NCBI RefSeq assembly: GCF_000013085.1
Contig: NC_007643.1
Coordinates: 381,001 to 445,000 of the forward strand
DNA length: 64,000 nucleotides
Direction of reading: 5' to 3'
DNA from: Rhodospirillum rubrum ATCC 11170
GTDB lineage: Bacteria; Pseudomonadota; Alphaproteobacteria; Rhodospirillales; Rhodospirillaceae
Shown here in pieces: positions 28,373 to 36,590 of the stretch (position 1 is the first letter of the stretch; the number at the start of each line of letters is the position of its first letter). The translations under genes were made by a program, and so were the position numbers. The notes beneath the pieces were generated by a model that saw only the letters and a program-made list of their open reading frames with translations, was not told where the DNA came from and ran no database searches.

Positions 28373-28699
28373 ATGCCGATCCCTCTGCCAGGGCCGGTCG
28401 CGGCCTATTTCGCCGCCGACCACAATGATGGCGATCTCGTCGCCTTATGCTTCACGGAGAACGCCGTCGTGGTCGATGAGCGCCAGACCCATACGGGCCG
28501 CGATGCCATCCGCGCATGGCAGGCGGAAGCCTCGGCGAAAGTCAGCTACACCGTTGATCCTTTTGCAGTTAGCGAGGAAGGCGGGCGCACCGTGGTAAGC
28601 GGCCGTGTCGCGGGGGATTTCCCCGGTAGCCCGGTCGATCTGCGCTATGCGTTCGTTGTGGACGGCGACAAGATCGCCCGCTTGGAGATCACGGGATGA
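28373..28699 (+). CDS. SnoaL/NTF2-like small protein
   Basis: A 108-residue cone-shaped NTF2-fold protein ([27 protein letters not shown], and [10 protein letters not shown]). Such proteins are small hydrolases, isomerases or binding proteins; the activity is not known. It starts at ATG 28373 after GGAG, and its end overlaps the SDR gene by 4 bp (ATGA), indicating a coupled operon. Confidence 0.8.
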   Translation: MPIPLPGPVAAYFAADHNDGDLVALCFTENAVVVDERQTHTGRDAIRAWQAEASAKVSYTVDPFAVSEEGGRTVVSGRVAGDFPGSPVDLRYAFVVDGDKIARLEITG

Positions 28700-29487
28700 G
28701 CTTCGATCTCGGTTTGAGCGGCGCCCGCGCCCTGGTGACGGGTGGAACGAAGGGGATCGGTGCGGCCGTGGTCGGTGCGCTGCGCGATGCGGGCGTGCGC
28801 GTGGTCACCACCGCGCGCCGTGTGCCGGCCAACCCGGCGGACCCGGCGAACCCTGTCCACTGCCTCGCCGCCGACATGACCACCGCCGAGGGCTGTGACG
28901 CGGTAGCGAAATACGCGATCGATCGTCTCGGCGGCGTGGACATTATCGTGCATGTGGTCGGCGGTTCGTCGGCCCCCGCCGGCGGGTTCGCCGCCCTGGA
29001 CGATGCCGAATGGTCGAGGGCCCTGAACTGGAACCTGATGCCGGCCGTCCGTCTTGACCGTGCGCTTCTGCCGGGAATGATCGCGCGGGGCGCGGGGGTG
29101 ATCGTGCATATCACCTCGATCCAGACCCGTCTGCCGCTTCCAGAATCGACGACGGCCTATGCCGCCGCCAAGGCGGCGCTTGCCTCCTACAGCAAGAGCC
29201 TGTCGAAGGAGGTCGCCGCGAAGGGCATCCGTGTGGTGCGGGTTTCTCCGGGCTGGGTAGAGACCGAGGCGGCGGTTGCCATGGCTGAGCGGCTGGCCGA
29301 ACAGGCCGGCACCGACTACGCGGGCGGCAAGCAGATCATCATGAAGGCGCTCGGCGGCATCCCGCTCGGCCGACCGGCCAAGCCGACCGAGGTCGCCGAT
29401 CTGGTCGCCTTCGTCGTCTCCCCGCGCGCCGGCGCGGTGACGGGCACGGAGTTCGTCATCGATGGCGGAACGGTGCCGACCGTTTGA
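28696..29487 (+). CDS. Short-chain dehydrogenase/reductase
   Basis: A 263-residue SDR with the cofactor motif [11 protein letters not shown] near residue 15, an acidic DMT position, a catalytic Ser in HITSIQTR, YxxxK as YAAAKAAL, and the C-terminal [15 protein letters not shown]. It is probably NADP-dependent because TARR follows beta-2. It forms a two-gene operon with the SnoaL gene under the divergent HxlR regulator; together they look like an inducible detoxification unit. Confidence 0.87.
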   Translation: MSFDLGLSGARALVTGGTKGIGAAVVGALRDAGVRVVTTARRVPANPADPANPVHCLAADMTTAEGCDAVAKYAIDRLGGVDIIVHVVGGSSAPAGGFAALDDAEWSRALNWNLMPAVRLDRALLPGMIARGAGVIVHITSIQTRLPLPESTTAYAAAKAALASYSKSLSKEVAAKGIRVVRVSPGWVETEAAVAMAERLAEQAGTDYAGGKQIIMKALGGIPLGRPAKPTEVADLVAFVVSPRAGAVTGTEFVIDGGTVPTV

Positions 29488-29564
29488 CGGACCTTTGTTT
29501 AGGCCCATCGCAAAAAGGGTCCCCCGCCGAGCGCCGCGCCCCCGGCACATCCCGAGCACTCTCA

Positions 29565-29591
29565 GCCAGAGTGCGGCGATGATGTGCTGGG
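29565..29591 (+). repeat. Dispersed intergenic repeat, copy 3 (diverged)
   Basis: GCCAGAGTGCGGCGATGATG matches the core of the copies at 19482 and 21013 with a few changes, and is followed within 20 bp by CTGAGAGCG. Confidence 0.5.
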
Positions 29592-29834
29592 CGATCAAGA
29601 TCTGAGAGCGATGAGCGGATTCCCCGCTCACCGCTTTAGGGGAAAACGGCGATCCATGGCGATGACTCGCGCGGGCATCGGCACGATATGCCCGACGGGA
29701 TCAGCGGCGGGCTGGCCCCAGGTGACGATGACCCTGACCGGAGACTCCGGCCGCAGGGTCAGGACCAAATAGGGGCCGCCTCCGTTCTGGGGGGCTTCTC
29801 CCGATCGGTCAAACAATGTCGGAGAGCGCCCAAT

Positions 29835-29870
29835 TATCCCGTCAGAAGCTCTCGTGCTTCTGACGGGATA
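29835..29870. terminator. Perfect 15-bp inverted repeat
   Basis: TATCCCGTCAGAAGC and GCTTCTGACGGGATA flank a 6-nt loop (TCTCGT). A short TTTT follows 6 nt later on the plus strand. Possibly a terminator for a gene no longer present, or a mobile-element remnant. Confidence 0.45.
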
Positions 29871-30025
29871 GGCGATTTTGGGCTGAGACAAGATGCATCA
29901 TAGCGTCATTCGGCAGGCTAGCCCGGCGATCGATACTGAAACGGGACGGTGAATTTATTTATATAATTCAGCGTCTTATATCGTGTCGTGGCGTGGCTTC
30001 GGATGCCCTCGGATGGGCCCGAATT

Positions 30026-30038
30026 ATTCCCACTCGAT
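30026..30038. mobile_element. Left attachment site of the genomic island
   Basis: ATTCCCACTCGAT is identical to 47988-48000, which forms the 3' end of guaA. Read on the minus strand with its left neighbour TTA, it still encodes I-E-W-E-stop, the C terminus of GMP synthase. It marks the displaced chromosomal end of guaA. Confidence 0.75.
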
Positions 30039-30095
30039 TATTTTTTTTACAAAAAACATTTAAAAAACAAATAGATAAAAAATAAACATTCAGAG

Positions 30096-30119
30096 ATACC
30101 ATTCAGAATACCATTCTGA
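30096..30119 (+). repeat. Two direct 12-bp integrase arm-like sites
   Basis: ATACCATTCAGA (30096-30107) and ATACCATTCTGA (30108-30119) are adjacent, in the AT-rich DNA just inside the left end. The same ATACCAT core occurs four times inside the right end (47704, 47774, 47796 reversed, 47838). This is the pattern expected for integrase arm-binding sites. Confidence 0.5.
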
Positions 30120-30126
30120 ACAATTT

Positions 30127-30240
30127 TTATTCCGTTGCGGTTGCGCCCGCGACCTTGGCGTCAGCGCGCACGTCAAACTCGACCCCAGCAAGGAATGCCA
30201 CCCTATGGTCGAAGCTATTGCGGATAGCCACAATGTGGTC
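30127..30240 (-). pseudogene. Possible C-terminal gene remnant
   Basis: The minus strand reads RADHIVAIRNSFDHRVAFLA then GVEFDVRADAKVAG and stops at 30127. It looks like the end of a real protein with balanced composition, but no start or family is recognised. It has the same orientation as the truncated gene at the other side of the CRISPR-Cas cassette (41804-42035). Confidence 0.3.
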
Positions 30241-30274
30241 TGCTCTTGCTTCAGGGGAAAGATGAGCGCGAAGG

Positions 30275-32932
30275 ATGCGCGGTATTGGGGGCTGGGCTTT
30301 GAACGATGTCACCGGTTCGGCGGCAGAGCAAAACCAAGAAAGCCGCAAGGGGCTTTATGGCGCGCCTTGGGGAAAATCGAGGGACGGGGAAAGCCATCAT
30401 CTGGCCCATCACTGCGCCGATGTGGCAGCCTGCTTCGAGGCCATGGCCGCGCTGCCCGGAGTGCGGAGCCGATTGGAACGGGCCGCAGGCGGTCCCCTTT
30501 CCGAGGTCGATATCGCCCGCCTTGCCGTTCTGGTTTTCCTTCACGACATAGGCAAGCTGCATCCGGGGTTTCAAGCGAAGGCTTGGCCGGAGGGCTTATG
30601 GACGGGGCCCCGGCACGGACATATGCGGGAAGGCGTGGAGATTTTCCAGCACCAAGCCCCCCCGGACATTGTCCGCAGCCTGCATCTGGAAAAGCTGATC
30701 GAGTGGGGTGTCGATTGGAATCTGCTTTTCTCCGTCCTTGCCCACCATGGTCGTCCGGTTTCCATGGAAGGAGGACGCCCCCCTTGTTGGCGGGCCGTGG
30801 CGAAAGCCGGCTATGACCCTGGTGCGGCTTCGGCTGAAGTCGGCGGTCTCATCCCCCGTTGGTTTGCCGGCGCCTTTGTCCAAGACGGTCGGCCGCTTCC
30901 CTCGATGGTGGGGTTTGCCCATCTGTTTTGTGGCTTTGTCTCGCTTGCCGACTGGTTGGGGTCGACAAGGGCGGTCTTCCCGTTCAAGGCCGAGCTTGAT
31001 GTCGATTACATGGAGAAGGCCCGCAAAAAAGCCGGCGCTGCGGTGGCGGCCATTGGCCTCGATCCCCGCGCCCTCCAGCGTAAGGCGGCGGGGCGGGCCG
31101 ATTTCGCCACCCTTACCGGCATAGACACCCCACGGCCCCAGCAACAGCTGGTCGGCGCGTTTCCCCTTGCCGAACCCCTTGTCATTCTTGAAGCCGAAAC
31201 CGGATCGGGCAAGACGGAAGCCGCGTTGTGGCGTTTCGTCCTGCTGTTTGCGGCGGGAAAGGTGGACAGCCTCTATTTCGCCCTCCCCACGCGCGCCGCG
31301 GCCATCCAACTCCACGCCCGGGTGAACAAGGCGATGGCGCGGGTCTTTGGCGCCGATGCGCCGGAGGCCGTTCTCGCGGTTCCCGGCTATCTGAAATCCG
31401 GGGTGGTTGGCGGGCATGCCCTGCCTGACTGGGGGGTGCGCTGGGATGACGATGGCGGTCTTGACGAGAGCCGCCTTCTGGCCCGGTGGGCGGCGGAAAG
31501 CGCCAAACGCCATCTGGCGGCGACCATCGCCGTTGGAACCGTCGATCAGGCCATGCTCGCCGCTTTGCAGGTCAAGCATGCCCATCTCCGGGGGGCCGCC
31601 CTTTCGCGCAGCCTGCTAGTAATAGACGAAGTTCATGCCTCTGATCGCTATATGGTTGAAGTACAGACCCATCTGCTCGCCATGCATCTCGGGCACGGTG
31701 GTCAGGCCATGCTGATGTCGGCGACGCTGGGATCGCTGGCACGGACGAAGTGGCTGGGGCGCAAGACTTCCCCGTCTTTTGAGGAGGCGGTGGCCACGCC
31801 CTATCCGGCCGTTTGGGGCAAGGGAGAGGTCGCGCCGCGCGGGGGGATCGGCAAGGGCGGGGAGAAATCCGTCGCCATCGGGCTTGTTCCGTCGTGGACG
31901 GCGGAAACGGCGGCGGCCCTGGCGATCGACGCGGCGCGCTCCGGGGCGCGGGTGCTTGTCGTGCGCAACACCGTGCGGGCGGCGATTTCAACCTTCGACC
32001 GGGTCCGGCAAGCCGGCGGCGAGGATTTGTTGCTGACGGTGGCCAAGGGTCCGGCTTTGCATCACGGCCGGTTCGCCCCCGAGGATCGCGCCCTGCTTGA
32101 TGGGGCGGTGGAGGCGGCCTTGTCTGTTGATCAGGCAACGCGCACACCGGGCGGGCGGATCGTCATCGGAACGCAAACGCTCGAACAAAGCCTTGATATC
32201 GATGCCGACTTTCTGATCACGGACCTGTGTCCCGTCGATGTGCTGCTGCAACGCATCGGGCGGTTGCATCGCCATGCCCTGAGCCGGCCGTCCGGCTTCG
32301 AGGTCCCCCACTGTCGGGTTCTGATGCCCGAGCAGGGATTGGAGATATTTCTGCCTCCCTTTTTCGAGAACGGGCTGGGGGGATGGGACGAGCGGGGTGT
32401 TCTGAACGGCATCTACCGCGACCTCTCCGTGCTTGAACTGACCCGGCGCCTGATCGCGGCTTACCCCGAATGGCGCATCCCGGCGATGAACCGGTTTCTG
32501 GTCGAAAGCGCAACCCATCCCGAGCGCATCGAGGCGCTGCATAGGGAACTGGGGCGGCCCTGGGAAACCTATTGGGCCAATGTATGTGGCAAGGACATCG
32601 CCGATGCCGGCGCGGCCAGAAACATCGCCCTGCCGATCGGCACGCCCTTCGCCGACATGAGGTACCCAGACCCCGACAAGGAAGAGAGAATCCGCACGAG
32701 ACTGGGGGCGGAGGGAGCCCGGATTCTTTTTTCCGGCCCGGTCTGCGGCCCCTTCGGAGTCGAGATCAGTGGCGTGACCCTGCCGCCCCCCTGGTCCCAT
32801 GGGATCGACGGCGGGACGGTGGTGGCGCCGATCGCTTTGGATGGGGTGTTGCATTTCCAAGCCGGAGGGACCAAATTCGAGTACGGACGCCGCGGTACGG
32901 TTAGATCTTACAGGTTACTTGAAATATCCTGA
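30275..32932 (+). CDS. cas3: CRISPR-associated helicase/nuclease Cas3 (type I-E)
   Basis: An 885-residue fusion of an HD nuclease and an SF2 helicase. The HD part shows HHLAHHCADVAA (about residue 42) and FLHDIGKLHPGF (about 87). Helicase motifs are Walker A EAETGSGKTE (about 307), the DEVH box (about 450), LMSATLGS, and IGTQTLEQSLDID with LQRIGRLHRH (about 658). It degrades target DNA after recruitment by Cascade. The start is uncertain: ATG 30275 is the first in frame, while an out-of-frame ATG at 30262 reads MSAKDARYWG, a Cas3-like opening, so a small frame problem at the very 5' end is possible. Confidence 0.9.
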   Translation: MRGIGGWALNDVTGSAAEQNQESRKGLYGAPWGKSRDGESHHLAHHCADVAACFEAMAALPGVRSRLERAAGGPLSEVDIARLAVLVFLHDIGKLHPGFQAKAWPEGLWTGPRHGHMREGVEIFQHQAPPDIVRSLHLEKLIEWGVDWNLLFSVLAHHGRPVSMEGGRPPCWRAVAKAGYDPGAASAEVGGLIPRWFAGAFVQDGRPLPSMVGFAHLFCGFVSLADWLGSTRAVFPFKAELDVDYMEKARKKAGAAVAAIGLDPRALQRKAAGRADFATLTGIDTPRPQQQLVGAFPLAEPLVILEAETGSGKTEAALWRFVLLFAAGKVDSLYFALPTRAAAIQLHARVNKAMARVFGADAPEAVLAVPGYLKSGVVGGHALPDWGVRWDDDGGLDESRLLARWAAESAKRHLAATIAVGTVDQAMLAALQVKHAHLRGAALSRSLLVIDEVHASDRYMVEVQTHLLAMHLGHGGQAMLMSATLGSLARTKWLGRKTSPSFEEAVATPYPAVWGKGEVAPRGGIGKGGEKSVAIGLVPSWTAETAAALAIDAARSGARVLVVRNTVRAAISTFDRVRQAGGEDLLLTVAKGPALHHGRFAPEDRALLDGAVEAALSVDQATRTPGGRIVIGTQTLEQSLDIDADFLITDLCPVDVLLQRIGRLHRHALSRPSGFEVPHCRVLMPEQGLEIFLPPFFENGLGGWDERGVLNGIYRDLSVLELTRRLIAAYPEWRIPAMNRFLVESATHPERIEALHRELGRPWETYWANVCGKDIADAGAARNIALPIGTPFADMRYPDPDKEERIRTRLGAEGARILFSGPVCGPFGVEISGVTLPPPWSHGIDGGTVVAPIALDGVLHFQAGGTKFEYGRRGTVRSYRLLEIS

Positions 32933-33087
32933 GCGGATCCCATATCGTGTTCGATGCCACTTTTGCATGGAGTTCCAATCATGGGGTTCGGTATGTTCAC
33001 GTGTGTCGAGACGGTCTTCCGGTTGCCGCGATTTTCTGTCGCTTTCCGCCTTCAGGCTGCTGTCGTCTCGACAAAAGCCGACGGGGC

Positions 33088-33173
33088 CCTGGAAAACTCC
33101 TGGGATAGCCCCCTGTATGATCTGACCGACGGTTGTGATCGGCTGACTTCCCCGCACTCGCGGGGCTCTCTCG
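33088..33173 (+). ncRNA. Candidate crRNA-like RNA: degenerate repeat / 32-nt spacer / degenerate repeat
   Basis: Pseudo-repeat 1 ends at 33112 and matches only the 3' half of the CRISPR repeat: ACTCCTGGG then ATAGCCCC, against ACTCGTGGGG then ATAGACCC. Exactly 32 nt follow (33113-33144), the same spacer length as in the array. Pseudo-repeat 2 starts at 33145 and matches the 5' half and hairpin: CTTCCCCGCACTCGCGGGG, with the same ACTC loop and a fully paired 6-bp stem, but its 3' handle (CTCTCTCG) is lost. This arrangement could give a mature RNA with a 5' handle, guide and 3' Cas6e hairpin. It lies in the only large gap of the cas operon. It resembles the CreA/CreR crRNA-like regulators known next to cas genes; the assignment is inference. 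Confidence 0.55.
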
Positions 33174-33191
33174 GTCGGCTGGAGGGGTAGG

Positions 33192-34475
33192 ATGGTCAAT
33201 CTCCTCCTCCAGCCGCTGATCGATGTCACGCCCTGTGGGGTTTTGACATTGCCCGGGGTGATGGCGGCCTTGGCCCGCGATGAGGTGGGCTCGTTTCCTT
33301 CCCTAAGACCCCATCAAGCGCCGGCTTGGCATATGTTTCTGGTTCAACTGGCGGCCCTCGCCCTGCAAAAGGCGGGGGAAAAGACCGTTCCGACGGTGGA
33401 AGAGGACTGGGCGCGTCTTCTGCGCGGCCTGACACCAGGCTTTAAGGCCGATGAGCCCTGGTGTCTGGTGGTCGATGATCCGGGCAAACCCGCCTTTCTT
33501 CAGCCGCCGATCCCGCCGGGTCTCCAGCTTGGCAATCCGGTTGCGACCCCGGATGGGCTTGACCTGCTGATCACCTCGCGCAACCACGATTTAAAGCAGT
33601 CGGTGGCCTATCGTGGAACGGCCCAGGATTGGGTCTTCGCCTTGATCTCGTTGCAGACCGGAGAGGGCTATGGCGGGGCGGGTAATCAGGGCATCGCCCG
33701 GATGAATGGCGGCGCGTCCTCGCGCCCGTTGGTGTCCCTGGCGCCCTTGCCGCCGAAGTCGGAAAAAGCCATGGCCCCCCGGCCGGGGGCTTGGTTTCGC
33801 AGGGATGTGGCCGTGCTGCTGGAGACGCGCGAGAGCGAGATGGCACATTACGAGCCTCTCGGGTATCGCGAAACCGGGGGGCTTGGCCTGACATGGCTTG
33901 CCCTTTGGCCGGAAGACGAACAGCTTCAAACCAAGGACTTGGATATCTGGTTCATTGAAGTCTGCCGCCGTGTCCGGCTGTCGGAGGAGTCGGGGCGGCT
34001 TATCGGCAGAAAGGGAACATCGAAAGCGACGCGGATCAATGCCAAGCCTTTGAAGGGCGCTTTGGGTGACCCCTTCGCCCCTGTCGATAAGGTTGAAAAC
34101 AAAAGCTTTACCCTTAATGACCGTGATTTTGACTATAGGGTTCTCACCGAACTTATCCTGTCTGGAAATTGGGACCTGCCCCTTTTGGCCCGGCCCGCGT
34201 CGTTCGAGCCTGAAGGCGAAACGCTCGCCCTGGTCTGCGCCGCCTTGGCCCGGGGCAATAGCAAGACCTATGGCTTCAAGACGCGCATCCTGCCCGTGGG
34301 CGGCAAGATCTCCCGAGCCCTGAGCCTTGGTCCCAAGCGCGCCGAGCTGTACGACCTTGCCAAGGCGCAGATGACGACGATCGAAACCTTCGACAAAGCG
34401 CTTGGATTTGCCCTGGCCCTGGCCGCGGTCGGCGGCGAGCGGGAAAAAATTACGACCTTGCCAAGGCGCAGATGA
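33192..34475 (+). CDS. cas8e: Cas8e/Cse1 Cascade large subunit, N-terminal part (split gene)
   Basis: 427 residues of the type I-E large subunit, which recognises the PAM and recruits Cas3. It starts at ATG 33192 with GGAGGGG upstream. The typical Cse1 opening is present (LLLQPLIDVTPCGVLTLPGVMAAL), as is the FLQPPIPPGL region. A perfect 101-bp tandem duplication (34350-34551) shifts the frame: after GGEREKI the protein reads TTLPRRR and stops. Removing one copy restores a continuous 528-codon gene of normal length. The product lacks the C-terminal helical-bundle domain, which is encoded by the next frame. Confidence 0.88.
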   Translation: MVNLLLQPLIDVTPCGVLTLPGVMAALARDEVGSFPSLRPHQAPAWHMFLVQLAALALQKAGEKTVPTVEEDWARLLRGLTPGFKADEPWCLVVDDPGKPAFLQPPIPPGLQLGNPVATPDGLDLLITSRNHDLKQSVAYRGTAQDWVFALISLQTGEGYGGAGNQGIARMNGGASSRPLVSLAPLPPKSEKAMAPRPGAWFRRDVAVLLETRESEMAHYEPLGYRETGGLGLTWLALWPEDEQLQTKDLDIWFIEVCRRVRLSEESGRLIGRKGTSKATRINAKPLKGALGDPFAPVDKVENKSFTLNDRDFDYRVLTELILSGNWDLPLLARPASFEPEGETLALVCAALARGNSKTYGFKTRILPVGGKISRALSLGPKRAELYDLAKAQMTTIETFDKALGFALALAAVGGEREKITTLPRRR

Positions 34476-34551
34476 CGACGATCGAAACCTTCGACAAAGC
34501 GCTTGGATTTGCCCTGGCCCTGGCCGCGGTCGGCGGCGAGCGGGAAAAAAT
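34350..34551 (+). repeat. Perfect 101-bp tandem duplication inside cas8e
   Basis: 34350-34450 and 34451-34551 are identical base for base, each starting TACGACCTTGCC and ending GGGAAAAAAT. 101 is not a multiple of three, so the duplication breaks the cas8e frame. Confidence 0.95.
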
Positions 34552-34879
34552 CAAAAAAGAGCATTACGCCTATTCGCGGGACGCCCGGGACGGCTTTGAC
34601 CGGGTGGCCGATAGCCGCTTTTTCCCCTTTCTGTGGGCCCGGTTCGCTATGCGCGACCAGGGACCAGAGGCGCTGCTGGCGATCGAGATGAACTTCGCCA
34701 AGGAGCTGTTTTCGGCGGCCGAGGGCTTTTTCAAAGCGGCGCTTCCCACCATCCCCTGCGCCGGCATTTTCCGCCCCCGCGCCGAAGCCCGGGCGCGATC
34801 GGCCTTCACTGGCCGGATCCGGCGCGATTACCCGGACCTCTTCCAGCCCCACCACAAGGATGCGAACGATGCCGCCTGA
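34472..34879 (+). CDS. cas8e: Cas8e/Cse1 C-terminal part (separated by duplication)
   Basis: 135 residues corresponding to the C-terminal four-helix region of Cse1 (EHYAYSRDARDGFDRVADSR then FFPFLWARFA). ATG 34472 overlaps the stop of the N-terminal part as ATGA and is preceded by AAGGCG at a suitable distance, so re-initiation could make a separate C-terminal domain. Whether the two parts assemble in Cascade is unknown; otherwise interference is lost. The stop at 34879 overlaps the cse2 start region. Confidence 0.75.
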   Translation: MTTIETFDKALGFALALAAVGGEREKIKKEHYAYSRDARDGFDRVADSRFFPFLWARFAMRDQGPEALLAIEMNFAKELFSAAEGFFKAALPTIPCAGIFRPRAEARARSAFTGRIRRDYPDLFQPHHKDANDAA

Positions 34880-35432
34880 GGGAGAAAGGTTTGATTATAA
34901 GGTCGCGGTCGGCGAGATCGCGGCAAAGATGTGCCGCCTTGGCACCGGGGATCTGGCCCAACTGCGGCGGATGGAGGTTGGGGGGCCGGGATGTTCCGCC
35001 TTCTGGCATCTGGCCAGCGCCGGGGGGGTGATCGACGCGGCGCCGATCACGCCGTGGATGCGGATCATCAAAATCATGGCGATTTTGACGCCCAAGGGAG
35101 AGCGGGCCAAGGGGATCCCTCTGCACGACGATAGATACCGACTGGGCGGCGTGCTGTGTGATGGCGGCGATCCTGGCTGGAAGGATGCGACGCGGCCCTT
35201 TGTATCGGAAACGCGGCTGGCCCGGTTTTTGTCCCAACCGCCAGACCACCATGGCGAGGCCTTGGAGCGCATCGCGCGCGCCCTGGCAAACCGCCGGGTG
35301 ATCGACCGGGGCCTCAATTGCGCCGATATCGCCGCTTTGCTGCTGTTTCCAGAAAGCAAAACCTCCGCCCAAGCCCTGGCGACCAGCTATTACCGGCGGC
35401 TTGATTCCGCTTTACGCACCGACAAGACATAA
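34869..35432 (+). CDS. cse2: Cse2/Cas11 Cascade small subunit
   Basis: A 187-residue alpha-helical protein of the CasB family. In Cascade two copies line the belly and stabilise the R-loop. Recognisable parts are CRLGTGDLAQLRRMEVGG, the SETRLARFLSQ region and ADIAALLLFPESK. ATG 34869 is 9 nt after AAGGA and overlaps the cas8e end by 11 bp; ATG 34860 is an alternative start. Confidence 0.87.
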   Translation: MPPEGERFDYKVAVGEIAAKMCRLGTGDLAQLRRMEVGGPGCSAFWHLASAGGVIDAAPITPWMRIIKIMAILTPKGERAKGIPLHDDRYRLGGVLCDGGDPGWKDATRPFVSETRLARFLSQPPDHHGEALERIARALANRRVIDRGLNCADIAALLLFPESKTSAQALATSYYRRLDSALRTDKT

Positions 35433-35444
35433 GGAAGCCGACGA

Positions 35445-36590
35445 ATGACCCCGTCCCGTTTTCTGCAAATCCACAGTTTGCATTCCTATACGGCGGCGCT
35501 TTTGAACCGGGATGATTCCGGTCTGGCCAAGCGGCTGACCTATGGCGGATCAAACCGCACCCGCATTTCCTCGCAATGCCTGAAGCGTCACTGGCGGATG
35601 GCCGAGCACGACCCCCATGCCCTGCAGACCCTGGGGGGATACGTTGGCTCGTTCCGCTCGCGCGAATTGGTTACGGATCTGGTGATCAAGCCGCTTGAGG
35701 GGCGTTATCCCCAGGACATCCTTGATGTCCTGGAGCCGGAGTTTCAGAAACTGGTTTATGGGGACAAGGCGGACAAGGGCAAGAAAAGCCGCCAGACCCT
35801 GTTGTTGGGACAGCCCGAACTGGCGTGGCTGGCCCGGCGGGCGGAAGAACTCGCCGCCGGGGCAAACGATGCGAAAGCCTTGCAAAAGGCCGTCGCCGAT
35901 TGGCGGAAAGACGCGAATTTCAAGGCGATGAGCGAGAACGCGGCGCTGCCCGGCGGTCTTGTCGCCGCCTTGTTCGGCCGCATGGTGACATCCGATCCGG
36001 CGGCCAATATCGACGCGCCGGTGCATGTCGCCCATGCCTTCACCGTTCATGCCGAAGAGGCGGAGGGCGATTACTTCACCGCCGTTGATGATCTGAAAAA
36101 AGACGAGAGCGATAGCGGCGCCGATACGATCCAGGAAACCGAACTAACCTCGGGCCTGTTCTATGGCTATGTGGTGATCGATCTGCCCGGCCTGATCGGT
36201 AATTGCGGCGGTGACAAGGAGATCGCCGCCCAAGTGGTGAATAATCTTGTCTATCTCATCGCCGAAGTTTCCCCGGGCGCCAAGCTGGGCTCCACCGCGC
36301 CCTATGGCCGCGCCGATCTGATGCTGATCGAAGCGGGCGACCGCCAGCCCCGCAGTCTGGCGACGGCCTATCGCAAGGCGATCGCCCCTGATCGCGAACA
36401 GGCGGTGGCGGCTCTGGACGGCTGTTTGGCCAAGCTTGATGCCACCTATGAGACGGGGGAGGCCCGGCGCTATCTGTCGCTGGCCGAAACGCCCTTGACC
36501 GGACCGGCGACCAGCGGCTTGGAAAAGCTGTCGCTCAAGGCCCTGGCGGACTGGACGGCGAGCCGGGTGAAGGAGGCTCCCGATGCCTGA
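35445..36590 (+). CDS. cas7: Cas7e Cascade backbone subunit
   Basis: A 381-residue RAMP protein (CasC/Cse4) that polymerises along the crRNA spacer. The typical N terminus is QIHSLHSYTAALLNRDDSG and GSNRTRISSQCLKRHWR. FYGYVVIDLPGL and PYGRADLMLIEAGDRQPRSL also match the family. It overlaps cas5 by 8 bp. Confidence 0.92.
   Translation: MTPSRFLQIHSLHSYTAALLNRDDSGLAKRLTYGGSNRTRISSQCLKRHWRMAEHDPHALQTLGGYVGSFRSRELVTDLVIKPLEGRYPQDILDVLEPEFQKLVYGDKADKGKKSRQTLLLGQPELAWLARRAEELAAGANDAKALQKAVADWRKDANFKAMSENAALPGGLVAALFGRMVTSDPAANIDAPVHVAHAFTVHAEEAEGDYFTAVDDLKKDESDSGADTIQETELTSGLFYGYVVIDLPGLIGNCGGDKEIAAQVVNNLVYLIAEVSPGAKLGSTAPYGRADLMLIEAGDRQPRSLATAYRKAIAPDREQAVAALDGCLAKLDATYETGEARRYLSLAETPLTGPATSGLEKLSLKALADWTASRVKEAPDA

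Larger units (their letters stand above)
29488..30025. other. Intergenic region left of the island
   Basis: It contains a diverged copy of the dispersed repeat (29565) and a perfect hairpin (29835-29870). A minus-strand frame of 87 codons at 29628-29891 has no recognised homologue and spans the hairpin, so it is not called. The final 80 bp become AT-rich. If the guaA interpretation is right, this is the sequence that originally followed guaA. Confidence 0.45.

Noticed and set aside
29628-29891. 87-codon minus-strand frame left of the island
   Set aside because: No recognisable family or ribosome site, and it spans the perfect hairpin at 29835-29870.
33192-34475. Treating the 427-residue Cas8e as a naturally short form
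   Set aside because: The exact 101-bp duplication explains the early stop, and the missing C-terminal domain is encoded directly after it.
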